Origin: Cyrtodaria siliqua
Lineage: Eukaryota; Mollusca; Bivalvia; Adapedonta; Hiatellidae
Assembly: GCA_037043455.1 (NCBI GenBank)
Contig: JAWPHD010001288.1
Location: 1-64,000 of the forward strand
Length of the DNA stretch: 64,000 nt
Direction of reading: 5' to 3'
Shown here: piece after piece, positions 12,001 through 24,182 of the stretch
How the letters are laid out: each line of letters begins with the position of its first letter
How positions within the stretch are numbered: position 1 is the stretch's first letter
Position numbers and translations under genes: made by a program
Notes under the pieces: generated by a model
What the model saw: the letters and a program-made list of their open reading frames with translations, nothing else
Database searches by the model: none
What the model was told of the DNA's origin: nothing

Positions 12001-15000
12001 GACAGGCCATCAGGCTACTGTTACTTACATATATAGACAGGCCATCAGGCCACTGTTACTTACATATATAGACAGGCCAATATGCTACTGTTCCTTACAG
12101 ATTTACAGATATAGACAGTACATCAGGCCACTGTTCCTTACATATATAGACAGGCCATCAGGCTACTGTTACTTACATATATAGACAGGCCATCAGGCCA
12201 CTGTTACTTACATATATATACAGGCCATCAGGCTACTGTTACTTACAGATATAGACAGGCAATCAGGCTACTGTTCCTTACAGATTTACGGATATAGACA
12301 GGCCATCAGGCCACTGTTCCTAACAGATATAGACAGGCCATCAGGCCACTGTTCCTTACATATATAGACAGTACATCAGGCCACTGTTCCTTACATATAT
12401 AGACAGGTCATCCGGCCACTGTTACTTACATATATAGACAGGTCATCCGGCCACTGTTACTTACAGATATAGACAGGCCATCAGGCTACTGTTCCTTACA
12501 GATATAGACAGGTCATCAGGCCACTGTTACTTACATATATAGACAGGTCATCAGGCTACTGTTACTTACATATATAGACAGGTCATCCGGCCACTGTTAC
12601 TTACAGATATAGACAGGTCATCCGGCCACTGTTCCTTACATATATAGACAGGTCATCCGGCCACTGTTACTTACAGATATAGACAGGCCATCAGGCTACT
12701 GTTACTTACATATATAGACAGGCCATCAGGCCACTGTTCCTTACATATATAGACAGGTCATCCGGCCACTGTTACTTACATATATAGACAGGCCATCAGG
12801 CCACTGTTACTTACATATATAGACAGGCCATTAGGCCAATGTTCCTTACTTATATAGACAGGCCATCAGGTCACTGTTCCTTATAGATATAGACAGGCCA
12901 TCAGGTAACTGTTTCTTACAGATATAAATAGGTCATCAGGCCACTGTTCCTTACAGACATAGACAGGTCATCATGTCAGTGTTTCTGCAGATATAGACAG
13001 GCCATCAGGCTACTGTTCCTTACAGATTTACAGATATAGACAGGCCATCAGGCCAATGTTCATTACATATATAGACAGGCCATCAGGTCACTGTTCCTTA
13101 TAGATATAGACAGGCCATCAGGTCACTGTTTCTTACAGATATAAACAGGTCATCAGGCCACTGTTCCTTACAGACATAGAGAGGTCATCATGTCAGTGTT
13201 TCTAAAAATATAGACATGCCATCAGGCTACTGTTCCTTACATATATAGAAGGCCATCAGGTCACTGATCCTTATAAAATATAGACAGGTCATCAGGTCAC
13301 TGTTCCTTACAGATATAGACAGGCCATCAGGCCACTGTTCCTTACAGATATAGACAGGCCATCAGGTCACTGTTCCTTACAGATATAGACAGGCCATCAG
13401 GTCACTGTTCCTTACAGATATAGACAGACCATCAGGTCACTGCTCCTTACAGATATAGACAGGCTATCAGGCCACTGTTCCTTACAGATATAGACAGACC
13501 ATCAGGTCACTGTTCCTTACAGATATAGACAGACCATCAGGTCAATGTGCCTTACAGATATAGACAGGCCATCAGGCCACTGTTCATTACAGATATAGAC
13601 AAGCTATCAGGTCAATGTTCCTTACAGATATTGACAAGTCATCAGGCCACAGTTCCTTACATATATAGACAGGTCATCAGGCCACTGTTCCTTACAGATA
13701 TAGACAGGCCATCAGGCCACTGTTCCTTACAGATATAGACAGGCCATCAGGCCACTGTTCCTTACAGATATAGACAGGCAATCAGGCCACTGTTACTTAC
13801 AGATATAGACAGGCCATCAGGCCACTGTTCCTTACAGATATAGACAGGCCATCAGGCCACTGTTCCTTACAGATATAGACAGGCCATCTGGCCACTGTTA
13901 CTTACAGATATAGACAGGCCATCAGGCCACTGTTACTTACAGATATAGACAGGTCATCAGGCCACTGTTCCTTACAGATATAGACAGGTCATCAGGCCAC
14001 TGTTACTTACAGATATAGACAGGCTATCAGGCTACTGTTTCTTACAGATATAGACAGACCATCAGGCTACTCTCCCTTACTAATATAGCCAGTACATCAG
14101 GCCACTGTTCCTTACAGATATAGACAGACCATCAGGCCACTGTTCCTTACAGATATAGACAGTACATCAGGCCACTGTTCCTTACAGATATAGACAAGCT
14201 ATCGGGACACTGTTCCTTACAGATATAAACAGGCCATCAGGCTGATATAGACAGGTTGTCAGGCTACTGTTCCTTACAGATATAGACAGGCCATCTGGCC
14301 ACTGTCCCTTACAGATATAGACAGTACATCTGGTCACTGTTACTTACAGATATAGACAGGCCATCAGGCCACTGTTCCTTACATATATAGACAGTACATC
14401 TGGTCACTGTTACTTACAGATATAGACAGGCCATAAGGCTACTGTTCCTTACAGATTTACAGATATAGACAGGCCGTTTCTTACAGATATAGACAGTACA
14501 TCTTGTCACTGTTCCTTACATATATAGACAGGCCATCAGGCTACTGTTACTTACAGATATAGACAGTACATCAGGCCACTGTTACTTACATATATAGACA
14601 GGTCATCAGGCCACTGTTACTTACAGACATTGACAGGTCTTCAGGCCACTGTTACTTACAGATATAGACAGGCCATCAGGCCACTGTTCCTAACAGATAT
14701 AGACAAGTCATCAGGTCACTGTTACTTACAGATATAGACAGGTCATCAGGCCACTGTTCCTAACAGACATAGACAGGCCATCAGGCCACGGTTCCTCACA
14801 GATATAGACAGGCCATCAGGCCACTGTTACTTACAAATATAGACAGGTCATCAGGCCACTGTTCCTTACAGATATAGACAGGCCATCAGGCCACTGTTAC
14901 TTACAGATAAAGACAGGTCATCAGGCCACTGTTACTTACAGATATAGACAGGCCATCAGGCCACTGTTACTTACAGATATAGACAGATCATCAGGCCACT

Positions 15001-17326
15001 GTTACTTACAGATATAGACAGGCCATCAGGCCACTGTTACTTACAGATATAGACAGGCCATCAAGCCACTGTTACTTACAGATATAGACAGGCCATCAGG
15101 CCACTGTGACTTACAGATATAGACAGGCCATCAGGCCACTGTTCCTTACAGATATAGACAGGCCATCAGGCCACTGTTCCTTACAGATATAGACAGGCCA
15201 TCAGGCCACTGTTCCTTACAGATATAGACAGGCCATCAGGCCACTGTTACTTACAGATATAGACAGGCCATCAGGCCACTGTTACTTACAGATATAGACA
15301 GGCCATCAGGCCACTGTTCCTTACAGATATAGACAGGCCATCAGGCCACTGTTCCTTACAGATATAGACAGGTCATCAGGCCATTGTTACTTACAGATAT
15401 AGACAGGCCATCAGGTTATAGATATAGACAGACCATCAGGCTACTGTCCCTTACTGATATAGACAGTACATCAGGCCACTGTTCCTTACAGATATAGACA
15501 GACCATCAGGCCACTGTCCCTTACTGATATAGACAGTACATCAAGCCACTGTTCCTTACAGATATAGACAGTACATCAGGCCACTGTTCCTTACAGATAT
15601 AGACAAGCTATCGGGACACTGTTCCTTACAGATATAAACAGGCCATCAGGCTGATATAGACAGGTTGTCAGGCTACTGTTACTTACAGATATAGACAGGT
15701 CATCAGGCCACTGTTACTTACAGATATAGACAGGTCATCAGGCCACTGTTACTTACAGATATAGACAGGCCATCAGGTCACTGTTACTTACAGATATAGA
15801 CAGGTCATCAGGCCACTGTTACTTACAGATATAGACAGGTCATCAGGCCACTGTTACTTACAGATATAGACAGGCCATCAGGTCACTGTTACTTACAGAT
15901 ATAGACAGGTCATCAGGCCACTGTTACTTACAGATATAGACAGGTCATCAGGCCACTGTTACTTACAGATATAGACAGGCCATCAGGTCACTGTTACTTA
16001 CAGATATAGACAGGTCATCAGGCCACTGTTACTTACAGATATAGACAGGCCATCAGGCCACTGTTACTTACAGATATAGACAGGTCATCAGGCCACTGTT
16101 ACTTACAGATATAGACCAGCGATCAGGCCACTGTTACTTACAGATATAGACAGGTCATCAGGCCACTGTTACTTACAGATATAGACAGGCCATCAGGTCA
16201 CTGTTACTTACAGATATAGACAGGCCATCAGGTCACTGTTACTTACAGATATAGACAGGCCATCAGGCCACTGTTACTTACAGATATAGACAGGTCATCA
16301 CGCCACTGTTACTTACAGATATAGACAGGCCATCAGGCCACTGTTACTTACAGATATAGACAGGTCATCAGGCCACTGTTACTTACAGATATAGACCAGC
16401 GATCAGGCCACTGTTACTTACAGATATAGACAGGTCATCAGGCCACTGTTACTTACAGATATAGACAGGCCATCAGGCCACTGTTACTTACAGATATAGA
16501 CAAGTCATCAGGCCACTGTTACTTACAGATATAGACAAGCTATCAGGCCACTGTTACTTACATATATAGACAGGCCATCAGGCCACTGTTACTTACAGAT
16601 ATAGACAGGCCATAAGGCTACTGTTACTTACAGATATAGACAGGTCATCAGGCCACTGTCACTTACAGATATAGACAGGCCATCAGGCAATTGTTACTTA
16701 CAGATATAGACAGGTCATCAGGCCACTGTTACTTACAGATATGGACAGGCCATCAGGCCACTGTTACTTACAGATATAGACAAGCTATCAGGCCACTGTT
16801 ACTTACAGATATAGACAGGTCATCAGGCCACTGTTCCTTACAGATATAGACAGGCCATCAGGCCACTGTTACAGATATAGACAGGTCATCAGGCCACTGT
16901 TACTTACAGATTTAGACAGGCCATCAGGCCACTGTTATTTACAGATATAGACAGGCCATCAGGCCGCTGTTCCTTACAGATCTAAAGACAGGCCATAGGC
17001 CACTGTTACTTACAGATATAGACATGCCATCAGGCCACTGTTCCTTACAGATATAGACAGGTCATCAGGCCACTGTTCCTTACAGATATAGACAGGTCAT
17101 CAGGCCACTGTTCCTTACAGATATAGACAGGTCATCAGGCCACTGTTCCTTACAGATATAGACAGGCCATCAGGCCACTGTTCCTTACAGATACAGACAG
17201 GCCATCAGGCTACTGTTCCTTACAGATTTACAGATACAGATAGGCCATCAGACTACTGTTCCTTATAGATACAGACAGGCCATCAGGCCACTGTTCCTTA
17301 TAGATATAGACAGGTCATTAGGGTTT
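9069..17326. repeat. 8.2-kb satellite of 35-bp units (about 230 units)
   Basis: The consensus unit runs 'agatatagacaggccatc', then 'aggccactgttccttac' (35 bp). A 43-bp variant carries an extra 8 nt giving 'cttacagatttacagata' and clusters at 9.07-9.67, 10.26-10.62 and 11.94-12.30 kb. Common variants are ggcc/ggtc, ttcc/ttac, 'cagtacatc' and 'acatatatag'. Higher-order repeats are visible: 156 bp (10371 versus 10527), 105 bp (15.7-16.0 kb), 280 bp (16111 versus 16391) and a diverged block at about 14.04-14.27 kb repeated about 1,409 bp on at 15.42-15.68 kb. Units differ by substitutions without intervening spacers. No gene lies inside. Confidence 0.95.
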
Positions 17327-17499
17327 GCCTGCAAAAGTTTGAACATGTAGAAGTTACTTACAGTGTACAGTTGGTGCTGTCTAGCAGACTACCCTTGGGT
17401 CCGAATCTACAGTTGGGGCTCACGCCATACAGGGAACGTGCACGCCTGAAAATAATAGAATACAGTACGTTATAAGAAAAGCATACAGTTAAACGGACT
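17327..17499. other. Spacer between two tandem arrays
   Basis: About 170 bp of non-repetitive sequence separating the 35-bp and 29-bp arrays. Confidence 0.5.
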
Positions 17500-18255
17500 G
17501 GCCATCATTTCTGTCAAAGAAATGCATACAGTAACATCTCTATCCAAGAAATCTCTGTCCAAGAAATGCATACAGTAACATCTCTGTCCAAGAAATGCAT
17601 ACAGTAACATCTTTGTCCAAGAAATGCATGCAGTAACATCTCTGTCCAAGAAATGCATACAGTAACATCTCTGTCGAAGAAATGCATACAGTAACATCTC
17701 TGTCCAAGAAATGCAAACAGTAACATTTCTGTCCAAGAAATAAATGCAGCAACATCTCTGTCCATGAAACGCATACAGTAACATCTCTGTCCATGAAATG
17801 CATACAGTAATGTACATCTCTGACTAAGAAATGTATACAGTAACATATCTGTACAAGAAATGCATACAGTAATGTACATCTCTGTCTAAGAAATGCATAC
17901 AGTAACATCTCTGTCCAAGAAATGCATACAGTAACATCTCTGTACAAGAAATGCATACAGCAACATCTCTGTCCAAGAAATGCATACAGTAACATCTCTG
18001 TACAAGAAATGCATACAGCAACATCTCTGTCCAAGAAATGCATACAGTAACATCTCTGTACAAGAAATGCATACAGTAACAGCTCTGTTTAAGAAATGCA
18101 TACAGTAACATCTCTGTACAAGAAATGCATACAGCAACATCTCTGTACAAGAAATGCATACAGTAACATCTCTGTACAAGAAATGCATACAGTAACATCT
18201 CTGTACAAGAAATGCGTACAGTAACATCTCTGTCCAAGAAATGCATACAGTAACA
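17500..18255. repeat. 29-bp minisatellite, about 26 units
   Basis: The unit is 'ccaagaaatgcatacag' followed by 'taacatctctgt' (29 bp), with tac/tcc and gta/gca variants and a few short insertions. The unit has no stop codon in any minus-strand frame, so long overlapping minus-strand frames cover the array, each with a 29-residue period. These are repeat artefacts unless expression is shown. Confidence 0.9.
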
Positions 18256-18501
18256 TTTCCTGCTATGTATTTTCAACTGATTTTTTAACAAGAGATGTTA
18301 CATTGCTTGAGATTACCAACACATTTAGCTCTTAACATAAATGACAAGGCTAACAAACTCCATCAATACTAATCCATGCCTAATAAGCATAGATTGCTTA
18401 ACTTTTTTTTTCTTCTTCTCATCATGAAGTAAGTACATTATGATGTTTCTAAATATTGATGTAAGTTAATTGAAGTTTTTGATTGAGTGTTATCTCTATT
18501 G

Positions 18502-18766
18502 CACGCCTGGTAAACATTGAAAACTGAGCGAAAGCCACTTCCGAGAAGGAGCGAAAGCGCGATTTTCATCTACAAATGTGAGTATAATCTACTTTTATTT
18601 CTTTTAACAAGAACAACAGAGATTTTTCCAAAAATCGGGGAATGTGTTTCCGTGTAGGCATATTGCAGAATACAATTTCGACTTTTAAAAGTATAAATTA
18701 AATATTTAAAAGTGTCAATTTTCATTGTTCTCTTTTTGGTGGTGGAACGAATGTTTACCAGGCTTG
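18502..18766. mobile_element. 265-bp MITE with TIRs and 5-bp target duplication
   Basis: The left end CACGCCTGGTAAACATT and the right end read inward CAAGCCTGGTAAACATT match at 16 of 17. TATTG lies immediately outside both (18497-18501, 18767-18771). The interior contains 'aaaaatcggggaatgtg', also found in the candidate element at 21537-21975. No coding capacity. Confidence 0.65.
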
Positions 18767-18771
18767 TATTG

Positions 18772-19656
18772 CTTATACAGTGTGAAATGAAAAGAGAAAT
18801 TATAAAACCAAAACCGTTTTAAAGTTATATGAAGAGATCTAATTCATGCCATTCTGTCTAATGTAACTGTACACGAAATGTAACATGAGGAAAACACATG
18901 CATGTTCATACAAAGTACAGGTAATAGTACTGTAAGCAAGAATAAATGTTTGACAATTAAAATACAATATTAGATGCCTTTTCTGGTCTGCTTTGAAGAA
19001 ATCTACTTTTTCGCAAGATATGCATTAAAAAAATGTATTGCACTGGTTCCACTGGTGATGCCCAATGGAGCAAATTTGTTCAGACTATATAAATAAACTG
19101 AAATAAAACAAACTTGAAGCGGGGATATAGTGAGTTGGTCATATAAAATAATGTATGAAATCAAGAAAGATAGATTTACATGTATCTTCTTTTTTTTTTA
19201 TAGCATGTCAATAACAAGCTGAATCATTGTGGTTACACTGTATACACCACACCCACCAGTAACAGGCAAGACAGTATAAAACATTATGTCCTAGTCACTT
19301 CTCATTGATGCAACACAGGCTCAAATTTCCCTGTCTCAGCTTTTTAAATGAGAGGGTATAGTCATCACCTACTCAAACACATGGGGTTTTCCCCAAAAAG
19401 GTAACATGCAGCTTAATTGAATGCATACCGTAAACCCTCATATAAATGCTCTCACGCTAATAAATGCCTGTCTCCCCATCGCTATCCCCCACATCCTTTT
19501 TTTTTCCAAAAGTGGGTTGTAAATGTTTTTTTTTTTTACATATACTGAGATCTAGTTTTGAGTAAATACACTTGCAAGCAACCTTACTTGAAGTAAAGTT
19601 TAGAAAAAGAAAAAAAATCCCCAAGCAATTTAAAGATGCAATAATTGTAAAAAATA
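18772..19656. other. Gene-free stretch
   Basis: AT-rich with short poly-T tracts. Nothing recognised. Confidence 0.45.
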
Positions 19657-20317
19657 ACAAGAGGTCAATGACCTTGAAGCTCTACTGATTGATTTTGATT
19701 TCAGGAAGTAATCGCTACAAACTTTTTGAAAATTTATTTTTAGCCGTGGCGGCCATCTTGAATTTCCGGTCGACCTGAAATTTCGCTAGGATCAATTAGA
19801 CATCAAGAGCAACATTCTCAGAGGAGTCGTCGCTACAAGTTTTCATTATATAACTTTATGTAAACAAAGATGGCCGCTGAAAGCCATGTTTAACATCGAA
19901 TCATAACGATTTTTGACAAGGACCAACATCATGTCATGCTGATCATTTTAGAAAAAGTCCCATATCAATATCACTTATAGTTTTCAAGAAGTAGTCATTA
20001 CAAACTTATTTTTTAAAAATCTATTTTTAGCTGTGGCGGCCAACTTGAATTTCTGGCCGATCTGAAATTTTGCTAGGATCAATAAGACATCAAGAGCAAC
20101 ATTCCTGTAAAGTTTCATGAAAATCCGCTAAGTAGTTTCAGAGGAGTAGTCGCTACAAGTTTTTACTATATAACTCTATGTAAACAAAGACGGACGCTGG
20201 CAGCCATGTTTAACGTCGAATCAAAACGATTTTTGACAAAGACCACCATCATGTCATGCTGATCATTTTAGAAAAAGTCCCATATCAATATCACTTATAG
20301 TTTTCAAGAAGTAGTCG

Positions 20318-20959
20318 GGCCGTCCGTGGCCGAGTGGTTAGAGTCCCTGACTTGCAATCACTTGCCCCTCACCGCTGTAGGTTCGATCCCTCAGGGGCCA
20401 GGGCTGTCTTTCTACCATGGGGGAATGGGTCCGGGTCCCTCAGAGGGGGGAATTTTCGCGTCAATTTCAGTAAAAGGGGGAATTTTGCATGAAAGTTCAA
20501 ACATCCATTACACATTATGATATCATCAATATAAAATGAAATCATGCTGATTAAATAGATATATAACACTAAATAGACAAATAAAGCAAGGACTTCAGCA
20601 TACAATAACACCATTTTTTTTTAATTTTTTTTTTTATTTTTTCAAGTGGGGAATTTTGACACTGAGGTGGGGGAAAAAGATACTTTTCAGGTGGGGGACT
20701 GGGGTCGAATAACGGCCCCAAAAACAGCCAAAAGACAGCCCTGGGGGCCTAGGAATCTTTATCTTTAAAGGAATCTTTAAAGGAATCTTTATGTGAGGAA
20801 GCTATCCAGCTGCCTTGCGGAACGTCGGTGGTTCTACCCAGGTGCCCGCCCGTGCACGAAAATTGCCCGGAGGGGCACGTGGGGTCTTCCTCCACCAGTG
20901 GAAGCTGGAAAGTCGCCATATGACCTTAGATGTTGGTGCGACTATAAAATCCAATTCAA
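20318..20959 (+). mobile_element. V-SINE-type SINE nested in the family-A element, itself interrupted
   Basis: The tRNA-like head has A box 'tggccgagtggttagag' and B box 'ggttcgatccc'. The conserved body has 'ttctacccaggtgcccg', 'ggggtcttcctccacc' and 'gtcgccatatgacctt', and the tail is 'ccaattcaattc'. It is bounded by perfect 15-bp repeats TTCAAGAAGTAGTCG (20303-20317 and 20960-20974), the sequence normally present once per family-A unit. The body resembles molluscan V-SINEs of the RUDI type. A 345-bp DNA element (20399-20743) splits head from body. Confidence 0.75.
20399..20743. mobile_element. 345-bp TIR element inserted into the SINE
   Basis: It starts CAGGGCTGTCTTT and ends with its inverse AAAGACAGCCCTG. 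It is flanked by GGGGC on both sides (20394-20398, 20744-20748). The interior is G-rich near the ends ('gggggaatgggtccggg', 'gtggggga') and A/T-rich in the middle. The CAGGG start recalls hAT elements but the duplication appears to be 5 bp rather than 8, so the superfamily is open. Confidence 0.65.
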
Positions 20960-21536
20960 TTCAAGAAGTAGTCGCTACAAACTTGTATTTTGAAAAATTA
21001 TATTTGAAATTTTGCTAGGATCATTTAGACATCAAGAGCAACATTCCTGTGAAGTTTCATGAAAATCCTTCAAGTAGTTTCAGAGGAGTAGTCGCTACAA
21101 GTTTTCATTATATAACTCTTATGTAAACAAAGATGGCCGCTGGCAGCCATGTTTGACGTCAAATCAAAACGATTTTTTGACAAGGACCAACATCATGTCA
21201 TGCTGATCATTTTAGAAAAAGTCCCATGTCAATATCACTTAGAGTTTTCAAGAAGTAGTCGCTACAAATTTGTTTTTTAAAAACCTATTTTTAGATTTGG
21301 CGGCCGTCTTGGATTCACATCAGACGGACGACGAACACCGCACTACGGCATAAAAAAACGGTATATATGGTATGCTCATGAAACTGAAGCACATCATTTG
21401 ATTTAGATTGACACCAATCACTCTTCAACATCGCCTACAGTCTCTTTAAGTATGTTACTTTTTTGAAGACTTTTTACAGATTGTCTATAAATTTAATAAC
21501 TTTTTCAAGTCAATGCTTACATTACAAGCCTACTAG

Positions 21537-21975
21537 ACTCCGCAACCGCCTCCAAAAAGAGGTGATAATACGACGTTTCGGAGACACTTCCGATGCGGCT
21601 GCGGAGAGTAAATTGAAGTAGTAACGGTAAGTGTGAATTTAATATTTTCGTTTTTTTTCGGCCCAAACTCGATCTTTTTCAAAAATCGGGGAATGTGGTA
21701 CGATGTAGGAATGTTTTCCCTTCCTGTTTCATGTGTTGGTTTCGAAATATATTGAAAAATGTGGTCTGTAGAATTGTCATAAGTCATGTTTTATAAGAAA
21801 TCTGCCCACGAATGAGGTCTATGACTTTGAAATCACCTATCTTTCATCGTTCAATGAAAACAATTCAATCGAATACAAATTGAAAAGAATTATGGTCATT
21901 TTTTATGAAGAGGCGGTGTCGGAGAGTAAGAGGCGGATTCGGAAAGTAAGAAGCGGTTTCGGAGACAAAGATACT
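21537..21975. mobile_element. Candidate MITE with hairpin end and tandem 20-bp end
   Basis: The left end folds: CTCCGCAACCGC pairs with GCGGCTGCGGAG (one mismatch). The right end has three 20-bp units of the form 'aagaggcggtgtcggagagt'. The interior shares 'aaaaatcggggaatgtg' and '...tgtaggaatgtt' with the MITE at 18502-18766. Exact ends and a target duplication were not found. Confidence 0.4.
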
Positions 21976-22435
21976 CTATATAATAGATATATACTGATTT
22001 TAATTGATAAGTAATGTATCAATACAATTGTTTATGATGAATTATTTGTGTAAATGCATTAGCAAAGAAAAAAAAAAGAAAAAGAGGAATAAAGCTTTAT
22101 ACCACATCAGACTGGGATAACCATGGCATAAGCATGCTTGGCCAGACCTTGCTGCTACATTATCCTCTGGAAGTAAACATTTGTTTCTCCGGATGTCTTG
22201 GACATGCTGGCATTTCTTACCAAAGACTGTATGAATGGTGAGTTTAGACCAAGGGCATATTTATCTACATCATATGAAAAATGAAAGTTTGATACAGAAC
22301 CTTTCTGGCATCATCTCAGTGCAAGGCAGAGACCATTAGCTGGGCTGTATAGGACACAGAACTGTCACATCAGCTCATTTGAGTCTATAACAAAATGGTC
22401 ATCATTCCTTCTTTGTAAGTGGAGTTCAAATTCTA
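21976..22435. other. Spacer, no gene seen
   Basis: Non-repetitive sequence before the second satellite. Confidence 0.45.
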
Positions 22436-24182
22436 GACATGCAGCAAGGTGCCAGGTTCAAACCAATGCAAGACAGAGGAATGTGGCTAGGTTTAGATCA
22501 ATGTAGGACAGAGGAATGTGGCTGGGTTCAAACCAATGCATGTTACAGGAATGTGGATGGTTTTAGACCAATACAAGACAGAGAAAAGTGGCTTGGTTCA
22601 AACCAATGTAAGACAGAGGAATGTGACTATGTTCAAACCAATACAAGACAGAGGAATGTGGATGGGTTTAGACCAATGTAAGACAGAGGAATGTGGCTAG
22701 GGTCAAACCAATGCATGACACAGAAATATGGCTGGGTTCAAACCAATGTAAGACAGAGGAATGTGGCTGGGTTCAAACCAATGCATGTCAGAGGAATGTG
22801 GCTGGATTCAAACCAATGAAAGACTGAGAAATGTGGCTGGGTTCAAACCAATGCATGACACAGGTACGTGGCTGGATTCAAACCAATGTCAGACAGAGAA
22901 ATGTGGCTGGGTTCAAACCAATGCATGACACAGGTATGTGGCTTGGTTCAAACCAATGCTAGACAGAGTAGTGTGGCTGGGTTCAAACCAATGCAAGACG
23001 GAGGAATGTGGCTGGGTTCAAACCAATGCAAGACAGAGGAATGTGGCTGGGTCTAGACCAATGTAAGACAGAGGAATGTGGCTGGGTTCAAACCAATGCA
23101 TGACACAGAAATATGGCTGGGTTCAAACCAATGTTAGACAGTGGAATGTGGCTGGGTTCCAACCAATGCATGTCAGAGGAATGTGGCTGGATACAAACAA
23201 ATGTAAGACAGAGAAATGTGGCTGGGTTCAAACCAATGCATGACACAGGTATGTGGCTTAGTTCAAACCAATGCTAGACAAAGTAGTGTGGCTGGGTTCA
23301 AACCAATGCAAGACGGAGGAATGTGGCTGAGTTCAAACCAATGCAAGACAGAGGAATGTGGCTGGGTTTAGACCAATGTAAGACAGAGGAATGTGGCTGG
23401 GTTCAAACCAATTCATGACACAGAAATATGGCTGGGTTCAAACCAATGTAAGACAGAGGAATGTGGCTGGGTTCAAACCAATGTAAGACAGAGAAATGTT
23501 GCTGGGTTCAAACCCATGCATGACACAGGTATTGGCTTGGTGCAAATCAATGCTAGACAGAGTAGTGTGGCTGGGTTCAAACCAATGCAAGATGGAGGAA
23601 TGTGGCTGGGTTCAAACCAATGCATGACACAGGAGTGTGGCTGGGATCAAACCAAAGCAAGACAGAGGTATGTGGCTTGGTTCAAACCAATGCTAGACAA
23701 AGGAGTGTGGCATGGTTCAAACCAATGCAAGACAGATGAATGTGGCTGGGTTCAAACCAATGCATGACAGAGGAATGTGGCTGGGTTCAAACCAATTCAA
23801 GACAGAGGAATGTTGCTTGGTTCAAACCAATGCATGGCATAAGAATGTGGCTTGGTTCAAACCAATGCAAGACAGAGGAATATGGCTGGGTTCAAACCAA
23901 TGTATGACAGAGGAAAGTGGCTGGGTTCAAACCAATGCATGACATAGGAATGTGGCTGGGTTCAAACCAATACAAGACAGAGGAATGTGGGTGGAGAAAA
24001 CCAATGCATGACAGAGGAATAGGGCTGGGTTAAACAAATGCAAAACAGAGGAATGTGGCTGGGTTCAAACCAATGCATGACATAGGAATATGGCTGGTTC
24101 AAACCAACACAAGACTGAGGAATGTGGCTGGGTTCAAACCAACGATAGGCAGAGGAATGTGACTGGGTTCAAACCAATGGCT
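22436..24182. repeat. Second satellite: 35-bp units, about 50 copies
   Basis: The unit is 'aaaccaatgcaagacag' followed by 'aggaatgtggctgggttc' (35 bp). Substitution variants alternate (tgcatgaca, tgtaagaca, gtagtg). It shares its length but no clear sequence with the 9-17 kb array. Most units have no stop in any plus-strand frame, so overlapping plus-strand frames of up to 124 codons appear, each with a 35-residue period rotating through the three frames. There is no start context, splice site or known domain, so it is treated as non-coding. Confidence 0.93.

Larger units (their letters stand above)
19657..21350 (+). mobile_element. Family-A pearl-like element with nested insertions
   Basis: The 5' end is ACAAGAGGTCAATGACC followed by 'ttgaagctctactgat'. 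The core consists of roughly 320-bp units containing 'tcatgtcatgctgatcatttt', 'gtagtcgctacaa' and 'ggcggccatcttgaattt'-type segments. The 3' end has 'cagacggacgacgaacacc' and 'cactacggcata' but lacks the terminal hairpin, so it is 3'-damaged. A SINE interrupts it at 20318-20959. Confidence 0.7.

Noticed and set aside
9069..17326. Regularly spaced 35-bp repeats resembling a CRISPR array
   Set aside because: Units are contiguous and differ by point changes; there are no unique spacers, and the window is eukaryotic.
17470..18291. Five long overlapping minus-strand open frames
   Set aside because: They are the three frames of a 29-bp repeat without stops; no domain or splice structure.
22439..23942. 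Overlapping plus-strand frames of 60-124 codons
   Set aside because: They are frames of the 35-bp satellite; the same peptide repeats appear in rotation.
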